A stretch of DNA of 51,004 nt from Chersky-840 sp035532735 (GTDB taxonomy: Bacteria; Actinomycetota; Acidimicrobiia; Acidimicrobiales; UBA8190), in NCBI GenBank assembly GCA_035532735.1, contig DATKQM010000017.1, forward strand, positions 1-51,004, written 5' to 3'. The translations under genes were made by a program, and so were the position numbers. Positions within the stretch are counted from its first letter, which is position 1. The number at the start of each line of letters is the position of its first letter. Shown here piece after piece: positions 16,815 to 24,658 of the stretch. The notes under the pieces are model-generated. The model made no database searches, was not told where the DNA came from, and saw only the letters and a program-made list of their open reading frames with translations.

Positions 16815-18961
16815 CTGAGCGTCACCGTGTGGCTGAGCGTCACCGTCACCGTGGTGACGCCGGGGGCAAGGGTGACGGTGCCGGTTTGGTCGTCGACGGT
16901 GCCGGCCCCCGAGCCGGCGATGTTGTCCACGAAGGCGGGGAGCTCGAACAGCACCGGGCCCGAGGGTTTGGCCCCGTCGAGTGTCAAGGTCACGACGTCA
17001 TCTCGCACGGAGATGGTGAAGCCCAGGCGCTGTCCGTCGGTCGTCGGGAAGTTCGACACGGCCATGGAGCGACCGGGTCGCACCCACGCATCGGGGACGC
17101 CCCGGCCGATGATCAGAGAACCGTCCGACCGTTGCGCGGCCAGGGAGTCGAGCAGCACCTTGTTGGCATTGGCGATGCCCCAACTGTGGGGAGCGGATCC
17201 TTGGCCGCCGGCGGGATGGCACCCGACCCACGGTGAGCGCGGATCGGGTGGGCTCGAGCTCTCCCACCACGAATAGGGGCCGCTCTGGGTGCGGTCGATC
17301 ATGAACTCGTAGCCGAGGATTCCTTGGTCTCGGTACCTCTCACCCGCCAGACCCCAGCTGCCGTAGCCGGCGTTGTACCCCGACGAGTAGTAGTAGTGGG
17401 TGGGGTAGCCGCCCACGGTGTTGGCCGGGAGCTTGCCGGCGAGCCGCGCCAAGCCGTAGGAGTAGGTGGCGTCGATCAGGTCGATGCCCGGTCCCGAGAG
17501 TGCGGCGCCGAAGAGAGACCCGTCCCAGGCCCACCGGCCGAAGAGCATGGGCGCGGCCCAGTTGGCGTCCTCGGGGTTTCGACACCGGTTCGACGAGTTC
17601 GGCTGGACCATGGAGCAGGGCAGGTAGTCGAGGTGGTACCGGCTGATGGTGGCGTCGAGGGTGCTGTTGGTGGCGGTCAACAGGCTCGAGTACTGCCCGT
17701 TCGCCCACGTCGCCTCGGTCGTGCTCCCCACCTGCTCGGCGAGGTAGCGGTAGGCGGCCAGGCCCATGAGCGCCTCGAAGTCGTCGATGGTCCACAGGCC
17801 GTTGGAGTCGATGTCATCGGTCTCGTGCATGATCCCGCCCGGGCCGGTGCGGTCCGCGGCGATGGCATGGGCGGCGTCCTCGATGCTCGGCTCGGTGGCA
17901 CCGGTGGGGCCCTCGGTCGAGAAGTTGGCCCGGACGAAGGCGAGGTCGCCGGTCTTCAACAGATAGATGGCCCACGGCCACGCGTAGGTCCACAGGCCGT
18001 CTTCGTATTGGACCTGTGCCCCGACCACACTGCGGGCGTCGGTCAGCAGGGCGTGGGCGTCTTGGAAGTCCCCCTGGGTGAAGAGGTTGGCGAGGATCCC
18101 GACGACGTCGTGGCTGTACTCGGACTGGTATCCGTTCACGCCGGTGTTGAGGTGGACGCTGCTCCTGGCGATCTGGGTGGCGATGAAGCCGCTGCGATAG
18201 GCGTCGACGAGCCTCTGGTCGGGCAGAGCCAGCGCGGTGATCGCTGACAGCTGCCCGTTCCAGAAGGTCTCCATGTGTGTCAGGTGCCGATCGAAGCTCC
18301 CGGCGCCTCGCAACAGTGTGGACGAGGGCCAGGGGTAGCTCTGGCCGAAGCGGTCGACGGCGACGACGTAGTCGTGGTCGACGGTGGTGTGGGCCTTGAC
18401 GACGACGGGTGCCGAGTCGAGGTGGATGAGGCCCGTCGACGGCTCAGGATCGACGCGAACGGGGTGGCCAGTCGGGTTGCGCACCGACACCCGGCTGTAG
18501 ATGGCCACATAGGCGGTTTCGCCGAAGGTCAGTTCGTCTCCGAAGTTCGTGATGGAGATGTCGGTGCCGACGCGGTGGAACGACGTCACCAATGCGGGCA
18601 GATATCCGTCGAGATCCGACCATGTGGTCCTGGAGTCGTCATAGACGCCATAGCCGTAGCTCCGGTGCAGTTGGCCCTGGACGTAGAAGCTTCCGCCCAG
18701 GCAGGCCACGACGCCCTCGTCGTTCCCCGCCCAGCCGATGGCCGCAGCATCGCCGTAGGTGCCCTGGATGGCGTCGTTCACACCCGGAGCACAGGTGTAG
18801 GGCGTTCCGGCGGGTGCGACGGGGCCGGCCGTCAGGGCCTTCGTGGCCCGATGGGTTGCGTGCGGGGTTCCTCCCGCACACCCCGAGACGAGGACCGACA
18901 CCGCGACAACCAGGAACGTTGGCGAGAAGACCTCCCGTCGCAGACGTCCGGTGACCCGCAC
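16802..18961 (-). CDS. Large lipoprotein, glycosidase-like (alpha/alpha toroid)
   Basis: A 719-residue exported lipoprotein: signal peptide with lipobox VSGC (Cys28). The mature part starts with a roughly 230-residue beta-rich region. It is followed by a long helical region with repeated aromatic segments (VNGYQSEYSHDVVGILANLF, YEDGLWTYAWPWAIYLLKTGD, TIDDFEALMGLAAYRYLAEQVG, EDANWAAPMLFGRWAWDGSLF) and a C-terminal beta region. This layout resembles six-hairpin glycosidases such as GH78-like enzymes. Possible acid/base residues are in HETDDID and EDANW, but the activity is unproved. The C-terminus ends in VTLSH repeats. It is the last gene of the MFS-MerR-ABC run, 10 bases after the permease. 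A role in cell-surface glycan processing is inference. Confidence 0.7.
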   Translation of the reverse strand: MRVTGRLRREVFSPTFLVVAVSVLVSGCAGGTPHATHRATKALTAGPVAPAGTPYTCAPGVNDAIQGTYGDAAAIGWAGNDEGVVACLGGSFYVQGQLHRSYGYGVYDDSRTTWSDLDGYLPALVTSFHRVGTDISITNFGDELTFGETAYVAIYSRVSVRNPTGHPVRVDPEPSTGLIHLDSAPVVVKAHTTVDHDYVVAVDRFGQSYPWPSSTLLRGAGSFDRHLTHMETFWNGQLSAITALALPDQRLVDAYRSGFIATQIARSSVHLNTGVNGYQSEYSHDVVGILANLFTQGDFQDAHALLTDARSVVGAQVQYEDGLWTYAWPWAIYLLKTGDLAFVRANFSTEGPTGATEPSIEDAAHAIAADRTGPGGIMHETDDIDSNGLWTIDDFEALMGLAAYRYLAEQVGSTTEATWANGQYSSLLTATNSTLDATISRYHLDYLPCSMVQPNSSNRCRNPEDANWAAPMLFGRWAWDGSLFGAALSGPGIDLIDATYSYGLARLAGKLPANTVGGYPTHYYYSSGYNAGYGSWGLAGERYRDQGILGYEFMIDRTQSGPYSWWESSSPPDPRSPWVGCHPAGGQGSAPHSWGIANANKVLLDSLAAQRSDGSLIIGRGVPDAWVRPGRSMAVSNFPTTDGQRLGFTISVRDDVVTLTLDGAKPSGPVLFELPAFVDNIAGSGAGTVDDQTGTVTLAPGVTTVTVTLSHTVTLSHSV

Positions 18962-18971
18962 GAGAGGGGCC

Positions 18972-19901
18972 TCAGGCCAGGACGCGACGGCGGAAGTTTT
19001 GCAGGCCGATCCGGAGGAACACGGTGCAGAAACCGATGAGCACGGGGTAGATGATGTAGAGGTGCATGTGCTGGGCGTTCGTGAAGGCGGCGCGCATGCC
19101 CTCGTTCACATAGATCAGGGGGTTGACGAGCACGATTGTCTGCAGCCAGTGCCACGCCCCGACCTTGACCGGGACCAGTCGGGTCCACTGGTAGTAGGTG
19201 CCCCCGAGGAAGGTGATGGGGAGGACGACGAAGCCGAACATGAGGCCGATGTTGCGCGGCTCGAAGCTGGTGCCGAGCACGAGACCGAGCGAGGCCATGG
19301 TCACACAGGCGATGGGGAGCAGCGTGAGGATGATCCACCAGTGGAGGTTGAGGTGGGCCTCCACGCCTGCGGCATGGACCACCGAGGCGATCGGCAGCAC
19401 GATGACCGCAGAGATGACCCCCTGGACCGACCCCGACAGGACCTTGGCCGCCGCCACCAGCCAGATCGGGCACGGTGCTTGGACGCGGTCCTCGATCTCA
19501 CGGGTGAATCCGAACTCCTGGGACATCTGCAGGGCCACGGCTTGTACACCCTGGAACATGATGGAGATCCCCACCACTCCGGGAACCAGCACCGTGGCGA
19601 ATGCCGACGAAGCCGCCGCGCTTGACCGGGCCGCGCCGACACCGGTGCCGGCCCGCGCCGCGCCGGCACCGGTGCCCCCGACGGCTTGGCCGATCTTCGG
19701 GAAGACGTAGAGGAAGACGAAGCAGAGGAGGAACGGCTGGATCACTGTGCGGGAGGCGAACTCGATGAGGTGCTTCCGGAGCACGACGAGGTCACGGAGG
19801 ATCAACGCCCCGAGGGCGATGCGGCTCGCCGAGGCGGCGGAACGGGAGGGTGTGGGGATGATGGAGGAGTGGCCCGTGGGGCTCGGCACCGTGGTCGTCA
19901 T
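18972..19901 (-). CDS. ABC-2 type transporter permease (DrrB-like)
   Basis: A 309-residue permease. After a Ser/Pro-rich cytoplasmic start come about six spans, among them TVIQPFLLCFVFLYVFP, ATVLVPGVVGISIMFQGVQAV, GVISAVIVLPIASVVHAAG, WWIILTLLPIACVTMASLGLVLG, and FGFVVLPITFLGGTYY. EFGFTREIEDRVQAPCPIWLV is the conserved coupling helix. An Ala/Gly-rich insert (residues about 75-100) lies in the first extracellular loop. Its ATG overlaps the ATPase stop by one base (TGATG). FLGGTYYQW matches the DrrB/ABC-2 region before the last loop. The 70-residue Ala/Gly loop is unusual but within variation. Confidence 0.9.
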   Translation of the reverse strand: MTTTVPSPTGHSSIIPTPSRSAASASRIALGALILRDLVVLRKHLIEFASRTVIQPFLLCFVFLYVFPKIGQAVGGTGAGAARAGTGVGAARSSAAASSAFATVLVPGVVGISIMFQGVQAVALQMSQEFGFTREIEDRVQAPCPIWLVAAAKVLSGSVQGVISAVIVLPIASVVHAAGVEAHLNLHWWIILTLLPIACVTMASLGLVLGTSFEPRNIGLMFGFVVLPITFLGGTYYQWTRLVPVKVGAWHWLQTIVLVNPLIYVNEGMRAAFTNAQHMHLYIIYPVLIGFCTVFLRIGLQNFRRRVLA

Positions 19902-20890
19902 CAGTCGCGGAGCTCTCTTCCGGTGAGGTTGATGAAGACGGTCTCCAGGCTGGGCTCGGAGACCGACAGATCGGCGACCTCGAAGCCACCGCCCTCGGCC
20001 GCGGCCACCAGCCGGGGGAGCAGCCTGTTCCTCCCTCGGACATGCAGCTCGATCCCCGCGTCGGTCGGTCGGACGCGGTTCACCTCCGCGACCTCGCGCT
20101 GGAGGACCTCGGCAAGTCGTTGCTGGTCGCCGGTGGCCTTGACCGTCACGATGGTGTCGGCCCCCACTCCCTCCTTGAGCCGGGCGGGGGTGTCGAGGGC
20201 CAGGATCTTGCCGTGGTCCATGATCGCCACCCGGCCGCAGAGCTGGTCCGCCTCTTCCATGTAGTGGGTGGTGAGGAGGATCGTCTGTCCCTCGGAGTTG
20301 AGCTCGCGCAGGATGTCCCACAGGACGAGGCGGCTCTGGGGGTCGAGGCCCGCGGTCGGCTCGTCCATGAACAAGACGGCCGGTTTGTGGAAGATCGAGC
20401 GGGCCACCATGAGTCGCTGGGCCATGCCGCCCGAGAGCGCGTAGACCGATGCCTTCGCCCATTTCGAGAGCTGGAACTTCTCGAGGAGCTCGTCGGCGCT
20501 CCGGCGTGATTCGGCCGCCCCGATGCCGAAGAGACGGCCGTGGAAATAGAGGTTCTCCCACACGTTGAGCTGGCGGTCCAGGGTGTTGGTCTGCGAGACC
20601 ACGCCCACGAGCTGTTTGGAGAGGGCCGGATGGGCGACGACGTCGATGTCGGCGATGAAGGCCTGTCCCGAGGTCGGGATGACCCGAGTGGTGAGGATCC
20701 CCGCCGTCGTGGTCTTCCCCGCTCCGTTGGGCCCGAGGAGCCCGAAGATCTCTCCCACCCCTACCGACAGGTTGAGCTCGTCGACGGCGCGGAAGTCGGT
20801 GCCTGCGTAGATCTTGGTCAGGTCGACGGTTCGGACGATCGCAGTGGTGCCATGGAGATCGGACGCGGTCTCGAAGGTGGTCGAAGTCAT
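19901..20890 (-). CDS. ABC transporter ATP-binding protein (DrrA-like)
   Basis: A 329-residue ATPase partnered with the overlapping permease. Walker A is GPNGAGKT (53-60). The signature is LSGGMAQRL, Walker B is AVLFMDEP and the switch region is TTHYMEEADQLCGRVAIMDHG. The C-terminal domain ends SLETVFINLTGREL, the standard DrrA-type ending. The pattern VVSQTNTLDRQLNVWENLYFHGRLFG is characteristic of drug-resistance and lipid-export ATPases of actinobacteria. It lies 55 bases downstream of the MerR gene and in the same direction, so it is probably under the same control. Cargo unknown. Confidence 0.93.
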   Translation of the reverse strand: MTSTTFETASDLHGTTAIVRTVDLTKIYAGTDFRAVDELNLSVGVGEIFGLLGPNGAGKTTTAGILTTRVIPTSGQAFIADIDVVAHPALSKQLVGVVSQTNTLDRQLNVWENLYFHGRLFGIGAAESRRSADELLEKFQLSKWAKASVYALSGGMAQRLMVARSIFHKPAVLFMDEPTAGLDPQSRLVLWDILRELNSEGQTILLTTHYMEEADQLCGRVAIMDHGKILALDTPARLKEGVGADTIVTVKATGDQQRLAEVLQREVAEVNRVRPTDAGIELHVRGRNRLLPRLVAAAEGGGFEVADLSVSEPSLETVFINLTGRELRD

Positions 20891-20945
20891 GATCGTTCGA
20901 ACGGCAAGGCTAGCGACTGCGAGCCTCGGTGACGGGGTTGCGGCG

Positions 20946-21449
20946 TCACCGCTGTGTCGGTCCGGAGGGGACGTCGATCTTGGTGTCGAGCTCTGCGGCC
21001 CGGGCGCGGAGGCGCTTGGCCTTGGCCACGCGCTCGTCGCGGAAGATCTTGACGCGTGCCAGGGTGTCGTCGAGCCGTGCCACGAGTTTGTCGTTGGCGT
21101 CGATGGCGGTGGTGAGGAGCTGGCGCTGGAGCTCGGGCCGGGCGTTCTCCTTGAAGGCGTGGCGGAGCTCGTCGAGGACGTCCTCGGTCTCGAGGACCAC
21201 TCGGATCTCGGCCAGTGAGAACCCCATCAGGGTCTGGAGCTCCCGGATGCGCTTGGCCCGTTCCACCTGTGAGCCGGCGAAGACGCGCTCGCTCCCGTGG
21301 CGCTGGTCGCTCGGGGCCACCAGGCCGATCTCCTCCCAGTAGCGCAGGGTCCGGGTCGTGACACCGCACAGCTTGGCCACCTCGCCGATGCGCAGGGTGA
21401 GCTCGCTGGGCGCGATGGCGACGTCCCCGGTGGGGTGTCGGGCTGTCAC
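20946..21449 (-). CDS. MerR family transcriptional regulator
   Basis: A 167-residue regulator. The winged-helix DNA-binding part reads LRIGEVAKLCGVTTRTLRYWEEIGLVAP (residues 19-46), followed by the wing RVFAGSQVERAKRIRELQTLMGFSLAEIRVVL. The rest is a long coiled-coil dimer helix with no Cys cluster, so it is not a typical metal sensor. The GTG start overlaps the stop of the MFS gene (GTGA), so the regulator is made together with the pump it probably controls. The palindrome at 23184-23199 is a candidate target. The ligand is unknown. Confidence 0.92.
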   Translation of the reverse strand: MTARHPTGDVAIAPSELTLRIGEVAKLCGVTTRTLRYWEEIGLVAPSDQRHGSERVFAGSQVERAKRIRELQTLMGFSLAEIRVVLETEDVLDELRHAFKENARPELQRQLLTTAIDANDKLVARLDDTLARVKIFRDERVAKAKRLRARAAELDTKIDVPSGPTQR

Positions 21450-23194
21450 ACTCGGACCTTCTCGTCGCGTGCGTCGACGACGGCGCGCGTCGTGCTCGAC
21501 GCGGGCTCGACATAGACGTACTTCCCGCCCCGCATCCACGACGCCGCTGCCGCCACGAGGCAAGCCACGATGGCGAAGTCGAAGGCGGCATGGAGCCCCT
21601 GGCGGAACGGGACCGAGATGAGGTTGGGGAAGAAGCTGCGCCCCGTGATCACCGCCCGGTGCCCGGCCGGGAGCTGCGACAGTACGGAGTTCCCGAGGAG
21701 ATGTTGCATCGGGTTGTACCCCAAGAAGGCGGCGAACAACGTCGACACGGGGGGGAGATGGGCCACGCGGTCGGCGACACCGGTGGGCACGCCCTGGGCC
21801 ACGAGGCCGTGGTACATCGAACCGGGGAGCGACGACGACAACCCGACGATCATGAGGGTGAAGAAGATCCCGATCGAGAGGACCTGGGCGGAGTTCTGGA
21901 AAGTGGAGTTCATGCCCGAGCCCGCCCCACGGTGTTGGGGGGGAAGGCTGTTCATCACCCCGGCCCGGTTCGGCGAGCCGAAGGCGCCCATGGTGAGACC
22001 GAGGAGCAGCAGGATCGTCCCGAAGATCCAGTAGGAGAAGTTCACAGGGAGGAGCTCCAGTGCCACGAACGAGGCCGCCGACCCGAGCATGCCGCCGGTG
22101 GCGAAGGGACGTGCTCCGTACCGGTCCGACAGGACCCCCGACAACGGACCCGCGATCAGGAATCCGGTGGTGAGCGGCAACATGGCGATCCCCGCCCACA
22201 ACGGCGTCCGGGCGAAGTCGTATCCGTGGAGCGGTAGCCAGATGCCCTGCAACCATATGATCAGCATGAACATGAGACCGCCGCGCCCGACCGCGGCCAG
22301 GAAGCTGGCCAGGACACCGGCGGTGAAGGCGCGGATGCGGAAGAGCGGCAGACGGAACATGGGGTCGGCCACGCGGGTCTCGATGACTGCGAAGGCGATG
22401 AGGAGGACGACCCCGGTACCGAGCTCGCTCAGCACGGCCGGGGAGGTCCATCCCATGGTGTGGTTCCCGTGGGGCTCGATGCCGTAGGTGATGCCGATCA
22501 TGAGCGAGATGAGCCCGAAGGCGAAGGTGAGGTTGCCGGGCCAGTCGATATGGGCGCGCGTCGGCCGGCTCACCTCTCGTAGTTGGAGGTAGCCCCAGAC
22601 GGTGCCGATCAGGCCGATGGGCACCGAGACGAGGAAGATGAGTCGCCAGTTGATGGGCGCCAGAACCCCACCGAGGACGAGCCCGATGAACGTCCCGCTG
22701 ATCGCCGCGGCCTGGTTGATCCCGAGCGCCATGCCCCGTTGGTCCTCGGGGAAGGCGTCGGTGAGGATGGCCGACGAGTTGGCCACGAGGAAGGCGGCCC
22801 CGATCCCCTGGAAGACCCGCACCACGATGAGCCACAACCCCGCGGCGGTACCGGTCATCCACGTGACCGTGAGGAGTAGGGAGAAAAACGTGAAGATGGC
22901 GAAGCCCAGGTTGTACATGCGGACCCGCCCGTAGATGTCGCCGAGGCGGCCCAGGTTGACCACGAGGACACTGGTCACGACCAAGAAGCTCAGGATCATC
23001 CACAGCAGGTAGAAGCTGTTCCCGGGCTGAAGGGGGTCGAGGCGGATGCCGCGGAAGACGTCGGGTAGGGAGATGAGCAGGATCGACCCGTCGATCGAGG
23101 CCATCAACATGCCCAGAGTGGTGTTGATCAGCGCCACCCATTTGTAGCGATCACTCACGGCAGGCGCCTGGGGGGTCGGTTGCTTGACGTTCAC
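21446..23194 (-). CDS. MFS transporter, DHA2 (EmrB/QacA) family
   Basis: A 582-residue drug:H+ antiporter-type membrane protein with about 14 predicted spans. Hallmarks are the first span WVALINTTLGMLMASIDGSILLISLP, with the membrane-embedded Asp (motif D1), LGRLGDIYGRVRMYNLGFAIFT (motif A, residues around 70-90), and the motif C-like GINQAAAISGTFIGLVLGGVLAP. Two GTG starts are possible: 23194, which lies inside the 16-bp palindrome, and 23158, which leaves the palindrome in the leader. I list the longer form. It heads the five-gene run and overlaps the MerR gene. MFS plus MerR is a common drug-response layout. Confidence 0.9.
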   Translation of the reverse strand: MNVKQPTPQAPAVSDRYKWVALINTTLGMLMASIDGSILLISLPDVFRGIRLDPLQPGNSFYLLWMILSFLVVTSVLVVNLGRLGDIYGRVRMYNLGFAIFTFFSLLLTVTWMTGTAAGLWLIVVRVFQGIGAAFLVANSSAILTDAFPEDQRGMALGINQAAAISGTFIGLVLGGVLAPINWRLIFLVSVPIGLIGTVWGYLQLREVSRPTRAHIDWPGNLTFAFGLISLMIGITYGIEPHGNHTMGWTSPAVLSELGTGVVLLIAFAVIETRVADPMFRLPLFRIRAFTAGVLASFLAAVGRGGLMFMLIIWLQGIWLPLHGYDFARTPLWAGIAMLPLTTGFLIAGPLSGVLSDRYGARPFATGGMLGSAASFVALELLPVNFSYWIFGTILLLLGLTMGAFGSPNRAGVMNSLPPQHRGAGSGMNSTFQNSAQVLSIGIFFTLMIVGLSSSLPGSMYHGLVAQGVPTGVADRVAHLPPVSTLFAAFLGYNPMQHLLGNSVLSQLPAGHRAVITGRSFFPNLISVPFRQGLHAAFDFAIVACLVAAAASWMRGGKYVYVEPASSTTRAVVDARDEKVRV

Positions 23195-23199
23195 GTCAA
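23184..23199. promoter_or_regulatory. 16-bp palindrome at the head of the MFS-MerR operon (candidate MerR operator)
   Basis: TTGACGT-TC-ACGTCAA is a perfect dyad with 7-bp arms and a 2-base centre. An outer pair GGTTG/CAACC flanks it with slightly unequal spacing. It overlaps the upstream of two candidate GTG starts of the MFS gene. It also contains TTGAC, which could serve as a -35 element. A MerR-family protein encoded in the same operon is the obvious candidate binder, but this is inference. Confidence 0.5.
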
Positions 23200-23509
23200 C
23201 AGCCAACCTACCAAGCGGTGATCGCACCCCGTGCGGGGTAGGGGCGGTCGAGCCGGGGGTGAGCGGGACACGGGTGGGGGATTGGTGCCCGCGCCCGCCG
23301 CCCCACGGAGTCACCCACCCGGATTGGGGTAAGGAAGGGGGGTGCCCAGGTCAACGGTAGGGCGGGCTCCATGAAGGTTTCGTGACGCGGTCCGGGCCCA
23401 ACAGAAACCGCGTCCGGACCCCGGGTTGGCAACCCGCCTAGGCTGCGGTGACCGTCGCCAGGAGGTCGGGGAACGTGGGCGGGATTGGTCGAGGAGCGGG
23501 GGTGGGTGT
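23195..23509. other. 315-base divergent intergenic region
   Basis: This lies between the MFS gene (-) and a secreted-protein gene (+). It contains no convincing gene. Apart from the palindrome at its left edge I see two small hairpins, ACCCC-GTGC-GGGGT (23226-23239) and CGGGTT-GGC-AACCCG (23422-23436). There is also a short direct repeat of GGTCCGG-like sequence between 23384 and 23420. It must hold promoters for both directions. Confidence 0.6.
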
Positions 23510-24358
23510 GTGACACGCCGGGTGAAGTGGCTGGCATCGTTGGGTCTGGTCGCCACATTGGGAGTGGGGTCAGCGACCGTGCTCGCCCCGAGCGCGTCGG
23601 CGAAGGCCAAGCACCATGTCCATGTCAAAACCGCGCCTCTCACCGCCACGGCCCCGGTCACCACTGCGTCGTTCACCTTCAGTGTCGGGGTGAGCGGCAT
23701 CGGCAAGAGCCTGGGAACGATCAACCTCAGCGGCTCGGGTCAGGCGGACCTCGTCAACGACGCCGTCTCGGTGTCGGTGACGCTTCCGGCATCGGTGGCC
23801 AAGCTGATCCCCGGCGGATCGGGCGGGTCCGAGACGGTGAACGCCGTGCTGTCGGGCGGGACCGTTTACGTGCAGATCCCGTCGCTCGCCACTCTGCTCG
23901 GTGAGCCGTGGATCTCCCTGGCCCTGCCGTCGAGCGCCACCACGGCCATCCCCGGGATCTTTACGACCGTCGGTGGAGCCTTGGGCGATGTCAACGAGAT
24001 CCTCACCTTCGCGCAGTCGCATCACGCCAAGGTGACATCACTGGGGTCCTCGATGGTCGACGGAACGTCGGCGACGGGGAGTCAGGTCAGTGCACGTGTG
24101 AAGGGCTTGAAGCTCTCAGCGATCTTGTGGGCGAACTCGTCGGACCAGTTGGTCCAGGCCAAGGTGAACGCGGCCGTCGGCGCCGGGCATCACATCGGCA
24201 TCTCGGCCGTTGTGGACCTCACCGGGTACGGCGGCCCGGTCACCGTCACGGTCCCGAATCCGTCGGATGTGCGTGCCGTCCCCCTCTCTGTCGTCACCAG
24301 CGTCCTGGGTGGGCTCCTGCACAACGTCCACCTCGGGCACGGCGCCAAGAAGCACTGA
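23510..24358 (+). CDS. Secreted protein of unknown function
   Basis: A 282-residue exported protein. The signal peptide has a basic start (TRRVKW), the hydrophobic stretch LASLGLVATLGVGSATVLA and a likely cut after SASA. There is no lipobox Cys. The mature part is beta-rich (FTFSVGVSGIGKSLGTINLSGSGQADL, VNAVLSGGTVYVQIPSLATLLGEPWISL). In layout it looks like LolA/LppX-type half-barrels that carry lipids; that is only a fold guess. The C-terminus is His/Lys-rich. The GTG start at 23510 follows a G-rich stretch; GAGGAG lies 13 bases upstream. Confidence 0.72.
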   Translation: MTRRVKWLASLGLVATLGVGSATVLAPSASAKAKHHVHVKTAPLTATAPVTTASFTFSVGVSGIGKSLGTINLSGSGQADLVNDAVSVSVTLPASVAKLIPGGSGGSETVNAVLSGGTVYVQIPSLATLLGEPWISLALPSSATTAIPGIFTTVGGALGDVNEILTFAQSHHAKVTSLGSSMVDGTSATGSQVSARVKGLKLSAILWANSSDQLVQAKVNAAVGAGHHIGISAVVDLTGYGGPVTVTVPNPSDVRAVPLSVVTSVLGGLLHNVHLGHGAKKH

Positions 24359-24424
24359 GCCCAGAACCAGCAGCACCGGGATCGGGCTGGGTCCTTCCCA
24401 AGCGCGCCGCTGAGGAGTAGGACT

Positions 24425-24457
24425 GGGTGAGAGATCCCGCTCACCCCCGAGGCGGGA
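24425..24457 (+). promoter_or_regulatory. Two overlapping, mutually exclusive hairpins before a small gene
   Basis: GGGTGAG and CTCACCC can pair (24425-24446, 7-bp stem, 8-base loop). TCCCGC and GCGGGA can pair (24435-24457, 6-bp stem, 11-base loop). They share bases 24435-24446, so only one can form at a time. The ribosome binding site of the 58-codon gene begins 13 bases later. It could be an attenuator-like leader or simply the terminator of the upstream gene. Confidence 0.35.
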
Positions 24458-24481
24458 GCCCCTTCATGGAAGGAGGGCCCG

Positions 24482-24658
24482 ATGGACCGATCGGTCGATC
24501 AGGCCAGTGGAACGGTCGCGACGGACCAGAGCGATCCGCCCGAGACGAGCACTGCCATTGAGGACAGCGAGTCGGCCGACATCGAGTCCGAGCTCCAGTC
24601 CTCGACGCGCGAAATGGGCATCTCCGCCGTCGGCCCCGGCCCCGTCGACGATTCCTAG
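24482..24658 (+). CDS. Small acidic protein, 58 residues
   Basis: ATG at 24482, TAG at 24656-24658. An almost perfect Shine-Dalgarno, AAGGAGGG (24470-24477), sits 4 bases before the ATG, the strongest in the window. Codons favour G or C in the third position. The protein is very acidic in the middle (IEDSESADIESELQ), has no Cys, no membrane span and no signal peptide, and ends GPGPVDDS. I do not recognise it. Its stop codon shares the tetramer CTAG with the stop of the convergent acetyltransferase gene. It may be a regulatory or leader-like peptide; no partner enzyme is obvious. Confidence 0.65.
   Translation: MDRSVDQASGTVATDQSDPPETSTAIEDSESADIESELQSSTREMGISAVGPGPVDDS

Noticed and set aside
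16751..16850. Possible CRISPR array
   Set aside because: The units are directly adjacent with no spacers and change from 16 to 18 bp; it is a simple tandem repeat.
21450..23141. A long same-strand frame running through the MFS gene and into MerR (731 codons in total)
   Set aside because: Only its last 168 codons (MerR) show family features; the rest is an Arg/Pro/His-rich shadow of the MFS gene in another frame.
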